From: Sitta carolinensis
Taxonomy: Eukaryota; Chordata; Aves; Passeriformes; Sittidae
Direction of reading: 5' to 3'
DNA: 64,000 nucleotides
NCBI GenBank assembly: GCA_032173965.1
Contig: CM063289.1
Span: forward strand, 30,174,690 to 30,238,689
Translations under genes and position numbers: made by a program
The notes under the pieces: model-generated
Databases searched by the model: none
Told to the model about the DNA's origin: nothing
Seen by the model: the letters and a program-made list of their open reading frames with translations, nothing else
In this document: one piece after another, positions 31,060 through 39,915 of the stretch
How positions within the stretch are numbered: the stretch's first letter is position 1
Layout of the letters: the number at the start of each line of letters is the position of its first letter

Positions 31060-31425
31060 GGGAGCTGAGCGGGAGCCCACGCGCGGTGCCCCGGAGCGCC
31101 GGGGCCAGGCGTGCCCGGCCGGGGCGGCCGCGGCAGGCGGGCTGGCTGGGGCGGAGCGGCCCGGGCGGATCAAACGGGCCGAAAGGAGGTCACGGAGCTG
31201 CCCCCGCCGCCGCCCGGCCGCTCATTAGGCTGATTACAGGCGCTCAGCCCGGCCGGCCGGCGCGGAACGCCCGTCCCGAGGAGCCCCGCGGCTGCGGCCC
31301 CACGTCCCCGCAGCGTCCCCGCAGCGTCCCCGCAGCTCCAGCCGCCCCCGCCCTCCCGGGGGGGTCCCCAATCCCCCCGGGTGCAGCGCGCCCCGGGCAT
31401 CCTCGGGGTGCAGAGCGGGGTCGGG
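31060..31425. promoter_or_regulatory. Orphan CpG island
   Basis: Dense CpG sequence (CCGGCCGGGGCGGCCGCGGC and similar) with an embedded CTCATTAGGCTGATTACAGG homeodomain-like stretch. No recognised first exon adjoins it; SERBP1 starts about 7 kb to the left and GADD45A about 7 kb to the right. Confidence 0.55.
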
Positions 31426-31649
31426 GCGCTTCCTCAGCCCGGAGCTGATGCGCAGCCTGGAATATTGGGGTGTGGAGAGCGCTCTTTTCCAGGGATGAAG
31501 GGGCTGCACCCCGGGGCGGCGCACGGGAGCTGCTCCGGGCTGAGGGGCTCCGGCACACGAGGGCCCGGGGTGAGGCACCGGGGAGGAGGGACAAAGAATC
31601 GGGATGTGTTTGGGAGAGCTCCTGCACGGGGCTTTGCGTGGATCTCACC

Positions 31650-31955
31650 CAGATCTCACCCATCCCACCCGGATCCCTTCTGGATCCCACCCATCCTGCC
31701 TGGATCCCACCATCCCTCCTGGATCCCACCCATCCCTCCTGGATCCCATCTATCACCCCTGGATCCTACCATCCCCCCTGGATCCCACCTATCTATCCCT
31801 CCTGAATCCCACCATCCCCCTGGATCCCACCTATCCCTCCTGGATCCCACCATCCCCCTGGATCCCACCTATCCCTCCTGGATCCCACCATCCCCCCTGG
31901 ATCCCACCATCCCCCCTGGATCCCACCCATCCCTCCTGGATCCCACCATCCCTAG
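31650..31955. repeat. Minisatellite of about 20 bp
   Basis: GGATCCCACCATCCCCCCT and TGGATCCCACCCATCCCTCC repeats, about 15 copies. Confidence 0.94.
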
Positions 31956-32029
31956 GTTGGTGCCACAATGGGCACTGTCCCCAGGCCAGTGGCATTGCTG
32001 GCATCCCCTCCTGTCCATGGCACAAGTTC

Positions 32030-32105
32030 CTGGTCGAGGTCGTTGGATCACAGAATGGTTTGGGCTGGAAGGGGCCTTAACGACAATCTCATTCCAGCTA
32101 ATCCT
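32030..32105 (+). mobile_element. CR1 LINE 3' fragment
   Basis: ATCACAGAATGGTTTGGGCT, GGAAGGGGCCTTAACGACAA, TCTCATTCCAGCT: the conserved CR1 end in plus orientation. Confidence 0.65.
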
Positions 32106-32834
32106 AACTCTGATTAGCAAATTATTGCATATTGAAAACAAAAATAATAATAAAAAGTGTGTCTTTTCTCAAGCAAAATAAATCCCCCTCGGTACAGGTT
32201 CGTGTTACAGGACCGGCCTGACAGGTGCTGCTGCAGGAGGTGGGTGTCACCCACATCCCAGTGACACGGTGACATTGGGCACGCAGGGAGCCCGCAGCCC
32301 TGCTCCTGCCCCACGGGACATTGCTGCTCCATGAGGCCAGGCAGGAAGCAGCGCCTGCCCTGGGGCACGGGCTGCCGCATTTTTCTGCTGCTTTCATCAC
32401 CTCTAATTCCTCCTAAAGAGCTCCCGGGCTTGGGGCACAAACCCCCCACTCCCCTAGGGTTTGGTGTGGAGGTGCCATCAGCGTGGGATGTCCTGAGCTC
32501 CATCACACGCTGCTCCCGCCGGTGCCTCCATCCCCCATGGGGGGTTTCTCACCCTTTTTCCTCTGGTTTTGCAACCCGAGCGGTTCCTTGGGATGCTGGC
32601 TGCCCCCAACAGCGGAGCACGGGGACAGCACAAACAGACCCCAATCCCACTGCTCGCACCAGGCTCTCCATACCAGGGCCCCGTGATTAAAGGGTGGACC
32701 CGCCGTTCTCTCTTTCCTCGCTGCAAAATTACATTTTAAATAAAAAAACCCGAACGCGTTTTTCCAGCCCTGCGAGCTCCCGGGTGCTGCTCCCGGTGCG
32801 GCCGCCAGAGGGCACCGGAGCGACAGCGGCAGCG

Positions 32835-33130
32835 TCCCTGTGTCCCTGTCCCTGTGTCCCCGTGAGTCCCTGTGTTCCCTGTCCCTGTGTCCCTGTGAGT
32901 CCCTGTGTCCGTGTGTGTCCCTGTGTCCGTGTGTGTCCGCGTGTCCCTGTGTGTCCGCGTGTCCCTGTGTCCCTGTCCTGTCCCCATCCTTGGCCCTATC
33001 CCTGTGTCCGTGTGTCCCTGTGTCCTTTTGCCTCTGTCCTGTCCCTTATCCCTGTCCCCATCCCATCCTTGTCCCTTATCCCTATCCCTCTGTCCCTGTC
33101 CTGTCTCTCTCCCTGTCCCCATCCCTGTTC
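32835..33130. repeat. (TGTCCC)n-type simple repeat
   Basis: GTGTCCCTGTCCCTGTGTCC and GTGTGTCCGCGTGTCC repeats directly adjoining the 3' end of the reverse-oriented CR1 copy. Confidence 0.93.
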
Positions 33131-33134
33131 GATC

Positions 33135-33570
33135 AGGGACCGAACCTGGGCAGGGATGTTCCAAACCCACCCAGCCTGGCCTGGCACGCTGCAGGGATCC
33201 AGGAACAGCCCCAGCTGCTCTGGCAATTCCAGCCCAGCCCCTCCCAGCTAGGAATTGCTGCCCCAATCCCATGTCACTCCATGTTCTCCCAGCTCCCAGC
33301 CATTCCCTGGGGGCTGTGCCCCCATGCCTTGTCCCCAGTCCCTGCCCAGCTCTCCTGGAGCCCCTGCAGGCCCTGCCAGGGGCTCTGAGCTCTCCCTGGA
33401 GCCTCCTCCTGCCCAGGGAGCCCCCCCAGCTCTCCCAGCCTGGCTCCAGAGGGGCTCCAGCCCTGCAACAGCTCCAGGTTTTCCTCTGGGCTCTCCCCAG
33501 CAGCTCCAGGTCCTGCTGCTGTTGGACCCCAGGGCTGGAGCTGCTCTGCAGGTAGAGCCTCAAACATTAT
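33135..33570 (-). mobile_element. CR1-type LINE copy, reverse orientation
   Basis: Contains the reverse of GGGAGAACATGGAGTGA, GGGCACAGCCCCCAGGGAAT and CAGGGCCTGCAGGGGCTCCA. It is a near-identical inverted counterpart of 37610-38010. Confidence 0.85.
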
Positions 33571-33574
33571 ACAT

Positions 33575-36500
33575 ATTTTATACTATACATTTTAATTTAT
33601 ATTTTTAAATCTGCTCTCAACTAAACACCTCAGTTTCATTATCTACTGCAATGATCATCGAACTCTGGGCTTCTCTCCAAGGTCCTTCCCCCTTGCTCTC
33701 CAAACACTCTTCCCACTCCGTGCATTTATAGGAGACAAAATAAATTCAGATTAACGATTTAACACCCCCCTGAGCTCCCCGCTGCCCACACACCACCAGT
33801 GAAGGCAACTGTGACTGCAGGCTGAAGCACCCCAGCCCCCTGATTCCATGGGCACGACTGATTCCATGGGCTGGTTTGGGGAGGGTCCAGCCCTCCCTCT
33901 GCTCGTCCCAGAGCTCTCCTGCACGCACAGGAAAAGCAAAGCACCTGGGAATCTCCTCGCTGTGGGAGGCAGATGGGGCTGCCGGCTGCCTCCAGCGTGG
34001 CACAGGCGATGACTCCTCGTGCTGCAGGACAGTGCTCCCTCACGGAAGTGCCACCGCGGGCTGGTTTATGGCTCCACGCTGCCATTAAATGGACAAAGTT
34101 TGTTTTTATCTCACTGCAGCTCTGTCTGTGCCCATCCCGGACTTCGCCCGGCGCTGCCCGGCGGGTGATTCCCGTTCCCACCGCATCCAGGGCTGCCACG
34201 TGTGCCCGGCGTGCGCAGGGCAGGGAAAACGCCTGTGCCTGCAGGCAGAGGGGATGGAGGGGAGGTGCAGGGCCGGGGGCAGGAGCAGCACAGATTCCTG
34301 CTGCCCTGAACTCACAGGAGCTGCCGGCAGCCGAGCGGGGTCTGGCTGGGGCAGCAGCTCACGGGCTGGGGAAGGAAAAGAGATTCAAAGATGTTCCAGC
34401 AGCTACCCAGGGTGGTGGGACACGGGTGAGCCATAAAATCAGAGTGATTTGGGCTGGAAGGGAGCTCAGACCTCATCCAGTGGCAGGGACACCTTCCACT
34501 ACCCCCGGGCTGCTCCAAGCCGGCTTTGAGCACTCCCGGGAACGGAGCAGCCGCAGCTGCCAGGGTCTCACCACCCTCGCAGCCAAGAATTTCCTCCGAA
34601 TCTCTAACCTCCATCTCCCCTCCTTCAGTTTAAAGCCATTAAAGCGCTCCCAGGCTCCCACTCGCGTTCCCTGTTTGCAGAGTTCCCGGCGTGCTGCAGC
34701 CAGGGAGCCCCAGCTCCCTCTCAGCGACGTTCCAGCAGCACGGAGAGCCGCAGGAATGTGCTGAGTGCAGGAGAACGGGCTGGGATAAACACACCCCAGC
34801 CCCCCCAGTGCCCCAGCCCACCTTCGGGAGGGGTAACCCCCAGCCAGGAGCCTGCAAAGGAGCGTGGGCCAGGCAGGAGGCGAATGCCGGGCAAGTGCCA
34901 GCCCTGCTGCGTGCCCCCGAGCCCGGCTCCCGGCTGCACTCCCGTGACCTGGGCGGTTGGGAAAGCTGCTGGCCCCGCGCCCAGCTCCGGAGCCAAACCC
35001 GGCCGGGTCCAGCCTGCCCGGCTGCCCCGAGCACTCCCAGGTCTGGCCAAAGTCAAACCCTGAGCAGCTGCAGGGGTGGCCGCAGCTGGACCCCGCTTTA
35101 AATCCAGCAGGGATGGAGGAACTCCAAGGAAAACTGGGGGGGGGGGGGGGGGGGGAAAATGTCTTCTTGCTCTTGTGCTGCCAGAGCAGCCCCATCCTGG
35201 GGACAGCCCCTGCCCTGCTGCACGGGGAGGCAAAGCCCAGAATCTTATTCTGAGTGCCAGAGCCCGGGGGATCTGCTCCTGCAGGGACACCCCGCTCCGG
35301 GAAGGTTCCTGGACACGGCGGCTGGCCGGGACGCGGAGTCAGCTCGGTGACACGGAACTGGTGGCACTGGGAAGAGCAGGGGCCGCCCCTGGAATGTGCG
35401 AGCCGGCGTTTGCGGGGCAGCCGCGCCCGCTGCCCCCGGTGTGCGGCGGATCCCGAGGGGACACGGAGCGCCCGGCGGCCCTGGCACAGGGAGAGGGGGG
35501 CATGGGCGGGGGGTGCCAGCATGGGCACACGGCGGCATTTCCCGGCGTGGCCAAAGGGCCCAGGGCAGGGAAGCAAGGGAGCGGATCAGGGCCAGCCAGG
35601 CGAGGGCCAGCAGGGAGCCCTGGCGCTGCTCCGGGGGGCTCAGGGACCGGGACCACCCGCAGGCAGCCCCGGGGGGCTGCGGCAGGGATGGGGCTCTGTC
35701 ACCTCGCACTGACGCTGTTTGCTGCTCGGTGTCGTTGCCAAAAACTGAAATTAAACAACTCGACGCTCTTACGTGCAGGAAGCACCTCTCCAGCTGGCCC
35801 AGGCGTCCTGCCCAGCGCAGCTGCCACCGAGTGGGCATCCCGCACAGCCCGGGGGTTAACCCGCTGCTCTCCAAGCTGCCTCCCACCACGGGCAACCAAG
35901 CCCACGGCCCGGAGAACATTTGGGGGGAGGATCTGCCAGGTGGGAGGGGAAGAGCTGAGCCCCTCGGCAGAGCCCGAACACGGAGGGGAGGGCAGGCCCG
36001 GCCTGGAGAATGATGAAAGTCAGGATTAAAGGGCAGAGGGGGGGAGCAAAACACCCCGTCCGCTTTTGGCAGGCGATGAAAGGGAGGTTTAGCAGCAGCT
36101 GCCAGCTGGGAGCTGACGGAGGGACAACTGCGGGCCCGGCTCCACTCCGGGGCTGCCCAGGGCACATCCCCAGCGCGGCCACCCGCTGTCCCCGCAGCAG
36201 GCGACAGCGGCACCGGCATCCCTGCCGCTCCTCCGGGAAAAGGGAGAGCCAGGAAAGCAGCGCCCGGCCGGCAGACCCGCCGGGAAAGCGCCGTTTCTGA
36301 GCATTGCTGCCGGGGCCGGGAGCTGCCGCCGCCCAGCAGAGAGGAAAGAGGCTTCAGCTGCTTCCCAGCTGCCTCCGAGACAGATTTAGCTCTGGGGCCG
36401 GCACAGATGGAGCCGCGGGGCCGGAGCCACAGGCGGAGCCGGAGCCTGCAGTTGCTAATAGAGATACAGCAAATTAAGCGAACTTAATTCGGAGGGTCAG

Positions 36501-36760
36501 CGCACAATGCTCCCACCTGTTTTGCTGCGGTCCGGCCATCTGCCACCCCTCCACCTGATGCGAAAAGGGCTTTCCCCCCCCACCCCTTTCTCCCGACGCC
36601 GTGGGCTCCGTTAAGTCGGGTCGGGTCTCAGCAGGCTGCAGCAGTGGGATGGGGGCAGAGCTGGGCCGGGGGGGCACTCGCAGAACAAACAAACCCCTGG
36701 GGGGTTTCCTCCGGGAGCAGACACTATTCGCGCTACGGAAATCACCCTCCTTATCACATG
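33575..36760. other. GC-rich intergenic DNA
   Basis: A CR1 fragment lies at about 34435-34640 (reverse) and a poly-G run at about 35138-35154. 34700-36400 is GC-rich with moderate CpG. No exon recognised; the open frames of up to 367 residues are overlapping compositional frames on both strands. Confidence 0.5.
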
Positions 36761-36764
36761 TCCC

Positions 36765-36890
36765 TGAGGCGTTCCAGGTCGGACAGCACTTGGAGCAACC
36801 CGGGGTGGTGGGATGTGTCCCTGCCACCGCAGGGGGTGGGACAGAACGATCCCTGGGGGATTTCCAAACCCGAACCATCCCGGGATTCTG
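36765..36890 (+). mobile_element. CR1 LINE 3' fragment
   Basis: GGACAGCACTTGGAGCAACC, GGTGGGATGTGTCCCTGCC and CCGAACCATCCCGGGATTC, an older CR1 end in plus orientation. Confidence 0.7.
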
Positions 36891-37329
36891 TGAGGTCTCA
36901 TTTCCCAAATGACCAATTCAGGAAGCGCGTGGAGGTTGGCATCGCTCTGCACGCTGTGCCTCGGCAAACAGCGCTGTGGGAACCGGCTCCTGGCGGTCAG
37001 GAGCTGCAGGGAAACACTGACACCAGCAAAACTTTAAAGCACACGCTGCCGAAATCCCCGAGAGGGACCCCCGAGGGTCCCGGCTGCAGCCCTGCTCCGT
37101 GGGGCCGGTGGGAACGTGCCAGCCCACAGCCAGGTTGGGAAAGAGCTCTGGCACCGGCTGTGGGAGGATGGAGGGGTCTGGGTGCAACAGCTGAGAAAGC
37201 TTTGACACAGCAGGCAGCAGGAGAAATCCTTCCCGGGGTCCTGCAGGGCTGACACGGGACATCTGGAGCAGCAGCAGCTTCCCGGAGGAGCACGGAGTTC
37301 TTGGAAAGGGAGGGAGAGCACAGGACCAC

Positions 37330-37500
37330 AGATTTGGGTTGGGAGGGACGTTAAAGGTCACCCAGTGCTAGCCCTGCCATGGCAGGGACCCCTGCCACTG
37401 TGCCAGGGTGCTCCCAGCCCGTGTCCAGCCTGGCCTGGGTCACCCCAGGGATGCAGGGGCAGGCACTGCTGTGCCTGTGTGTGGGGGTTGGGGAGGCAGC
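37330..37500 (-). mobile_element. CR1 LINE fragment, reverse orientation
   Basis: GATTTGGGTTGGGAGGGACG, TTAAAGGTCACCCAGTGC and CATGGCAGGGACCCCTGCCA. It lies head-on to the plus-oriented copy beginning at about 37610. Confidence 0.75.
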
Positions 37501-37609
37501 AAGGAGCACACAGGAGTGCAATGCCTGTGGAGCCAGGGGAGAGAGAGCAGCACCACTGCAGGAGGGGATTCTGTCCCTCTGCCCTGCTTGGGTGAGGCCC
37601 CACTGCAGA

Positions 37610-38012
37610 GCTGCCCCAGCCCTGGGGATCCGACAGGAGCAGGACCTGGAGCTGCTGGGGATGGTCCAGAGGAGAAGCTGGAGCTGTTGCAGGGCTGGAG
37701 CCCCTCTGGAGCCAGGCTGGGAGAGCTGGGGGGGCTCCCTGGGCAGGAGGAGGCTCCAGGGAGAGCTCCGAGCCCCTGGCAGGGCCTGCAGGGGCTCCAG
37801 GAGAGCTGGGCAGGGACTGGGGACAAGGCATGGGGGCACAGCCCCCAGGGAATGGCTGGGAGCTGGGAGAACATGGAGTGAGATGGGATTGGGGCAGCAA
37901 TTCCTGGCTGGGAGGGGCTGGGCTGGAATTGCCAGAGCAGCTGGGGCTGCCCCTGGATCCCTGCAGTGTGCCAGGCCAGGCTGGATGGGGCTTGGAGCAG
38001 CCTGATCTACGG
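37610..38012 (+). mobile_element. CR1-type LINE copy, plus orientation
   Basis: GACCTGGAGCTGCTGGGGAT, GCAGGGCCTGCAGGGGCTCC, GGGGCACAGCCCCCAGGGAA and a 3' end GGCTTGGAGCAGCCTGATC that runs into the ATTCCC repeat. It forms an inverted pair with 33135-33570, about 4 kb away. Confidence 0.85.
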
Positions 38013-38014
38013 CA

Positions 38015-38330
38015 GTGGCCCTGTCCCATTCCCCTTCCCATTCCTGTTCCCAGCCATGTTCCCATTCCCGTTCCCATCCCCGTCCCCTTTCCCATTCGCA
38101 TCCCCATTCCCACTCCTATTCCTATTCCCATTCCTATTCCATTTCCATTTCTATTCCTATTCCTATTCCATTTCCATTCCCACTCCTATCCTATTCCTAT
38201 TCCTTCCTATTCATTCCCATTCCCATTCCCATTCCCATTCCCATTCCCATTTCCCATTCCCATTCCCATTCCCATCGCCACTCCCATTTCCAGTCCTATT
38301 CCTTCCCATTCCCACTCCCGTTCCCCCGCG
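38015..38330. repeat. (ATTCCC)n-type simple repeat
   Basis: ATTCCCATTCCCATTCCC and ATTCCTATTCCTATTCC variants starting at the CR1 3' end and stopping about 45 bp before the GADD45A promoter elements. Confidence 0.95.
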
Positions 38331-38376
38331 GGGTCAAACCCGGCCGGGCTCGATAACCCACGGGGGGCGTGGTCTC

Positions 38377-38410
38377 ATTTGCATGAGCCAATGGGAGCCG
38401 GCTATGCAAA
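38377..38410 (+). promoter_or_regulatory. GADD45A: GADD45A promoter: octamer, CCAAT box, second octamer-like site
   Basis: ATTTGCAT (38377-38384), CCAAT (38388-38392) and ATGCAAA (38404-38410) sit about 115-145 bp before the ATG. The mammalian GADD45A promoter is known to use Oct-1 sites and a CCAAT box (bound by Oct-1 and NF-Y) for p53-independent stress induction. The arrangement here is what that literature predicts. Confidence 0.75.
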
Positions 38411-38523
38411 GGCGCGCGGGGCGGGCGGGGCGGGCGGGGCGCCTTTGTCCGGCCCGGGCGGCGGGGCCGGCGCGGCCGGAGCGTGCCGGGAGCGGCGGCC
38501 CCGGGAGCCCCTCGGTGCCCGTG

Positions 38524-38567
38524 ATGCCTCTGGAGGAGCTGCCCGGGGAGCGCCGCGCCGCCGGGAG
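38524..38567 (+). CDS. GADD45A: GADD45A coding exon 1
   Basis: 44 nt encoding [14 protein letters not shown] plus two bases, exactly the human exon 1 coding length, ending at donor GTGAGG. Read through without splicing it stops at once (TGA 38569-38571). Confidence 0.75.
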
Positions 38568-39750
38568 GTGAGGCCGGGGGCGGCCGCTGGCAGCCGCGCG
38601 GGATGGAGCAGGCGGGGGACGCGCTCGAGGAGGTGCTGAGCAAGGCGCTGAGCCAGCGCAGCCTCACCCTCGGCGTCTACGAGGCGGCCAAGCTGCTCAA
38701 CGTGTGAGTGCCCCCCACCCGCCCCCTGTGCCCACCGCCCTCCGGCGAGGGGCTGGCCGCCCGGGTCGCCCCGCGCTGACGGCGCTCGCCCCCGCAGGGA
38801 CCCCGATAACGTGGTGCTGTGCCTGCTGGCCGCCGAGGAGGAGGAGGCGGGGGACGCGGCGCTGCAGATCCACTTCACTCTGCTGCGGGCTTTCTGCTGC
38901 GAGAACGACATCAACATCCTGCGCGTCAGCAACCCGGCGCGCCTGGCGCAGCTGCTGCTGCCCGCCGCGGGCCCCGACCCGCCCGCAGACCTGCACTGCG
39001 TGCTGGTCACGGTGAGCCCGGCCCGGCCCCGCCCGGTGTCCCCCCGGTACCGCCCGGTGTCCCCCCGGTACCGCCCGGTGCCCCCCGAACCAAGCCGCGT
39101 TCTCAGCGGGGGCCCCGCGGCGCTGCCCCTCCGGCTGCCGTCTGCCCTCCTTCTGCTCTGCTTTGCCCGTCCTTCCCCTTGGTTTTTCTCCTCTCTGGCT
39201 TGTTGTTGTTTTGTCTTTCCTTAGTTTTCCTTCTTTCCTCGTTCCCCCTTAATTCTCCTCCCGTCCCCCCTCTCTACTCCCTCCTTCCCCTATTTCCCCC
39301 CTTTCCCCTCTCTCTATTTCCCCCTTCCACTCTCTATTTCCCCTCTCTATTCCCCCCCTTCCCCTCTTTATTTTCCCTCTCTATTTCCCCCCATCCCCTC
39401 TCTCTTTCCCCCTTCCCCTCTCTATTTCCCTTCTCTATTTCTCCCCATCCCCTCTATTTCTCCCTTCCCCTATTTCCCCCCATCCCCTCTCTCTCTCCCC
39501 CCTTCCCCCTGTATTTTCCCCTTCTTTTTTTCCCTCCCCCCCCATTTTTATCTCTCCCTATTCCCCCCCCCTCCCTTTTCCCACTCTGCCCCAGAGTCCA
39601 AAGCTAAACTCCTCACATGCTTCCAGGCCTGACTTGTTTGTTTGCCTCGGCAGCAATTTAAGATGATTCACACTCCTGGCCTTTCTGCTGCGCTTTTTCC
39701 CCCCTCCCTCCCCTGCCGCTCTCGGGTTGTTTTCGCTGCCGTGCCGGAGC

Positions 39751-39782
<32 letters not shown>

Positions 39783-39915
39783 TTGCCGTCCCCTTTTCCA
39801 GAACCCGCAGGCGTCGCAGTGGAAGGACCCGGCGCTGAGCCAGCTGCTGTGTTTCTGCCGGGAGAGCCGGTACCTGGACCAGTGGGTGCCCGTGATCAAC
39901 TTGCCCGAGCGGTGA
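38524..39915 (+). CDS. GADD45A: GADD45A, growth arrest and DNA-damage-inducible protein alpha
   Basis: A small acidic stress protein of the ribosomal L7Ae-like fold that binds PCNA, p21, CDK1/cyclin B and MTK1 (family knowledge). Coding exons: 38524-38567, 38602-38703, 38798-39011 and 39802-39915 (TGA 39913-39915), about 157 residues against 165 in human. The signature points to GADD45A, not B or [69 protein letters not shown] and the end [16 protein letters not shown]. The loop before DLHCVLVT is about eight residues shorter than in human. Introns 2 and 3 have consensus sites. Intron 1 is abnormal (34 nt, no AG at the conserved acceptor). Confidence 0.95.
38602..38703 (+). CDS. GADD45A: GADD45A coding exon 2
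   Basis: 102 nt, the same size as human, encoding [19 protein letters not shown] then [15 protein letters not shown] (last codon split). The donor GTGAGT is at 38704. The 5' boundary is set by homology; the preceding bases are CGCGG, with no acceptor AG. The ATG at 38603 could also serve as an alternative start. Confidence 0.85.
38798..39011 (+). CDS. GADD45A: GADD45A coding exon 3
   Basis: 214 nt between acceptor CCCGCAG and donor GTGAGC. It encodes [57 protein letters not shown] and DLHCVLVT. The acidic loop EEEEAGDA is typical of GADD45A. Ends in phase 0. Confidence 0.96.
39225..39595. repeat. Pyrimidine-rich repeat in GADD45A intron 3
   Basis: CCCCTCTCTATTTCCCCCCT-like repeats, strongly strand-asymmetric (almost pure C/T), with the potential to form triplex DNA. 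Confidence 0.92.
39613..39639. promoter_or_regulatory. GADD45A: Weak candidate p53 response element in GADD45A intron 3
   Basis: TCACATGCTT (8 of 10 matches to RRRCWWGYYY) and TGACTTGTTT (9 of 10), separated by 7 bp. Mammalian GADD45A has its p53 element in intron 3. The match and spacing here are modest, so this is inference. Confidence 0.3.
39802..39915 (+). CDS. GADD45A: GADD45A coding exon 4
   Basis: Acceptor TTTTCCAG, then [19 protein letters not shown] and [18 protein letters not shown], stop TGA. Nearly identical to human. Confidence 0.97.
   Translation, partial: NPQASQWKDPALSQLLCFCRESRYLDQWVPVINLPER

Noticed and set aside
38602..39915. GADD45B or GADD45G as the identity
   Set aside because: [31 protein letters not shown] and [18 protein letters not shown] are specific to GADD45A.
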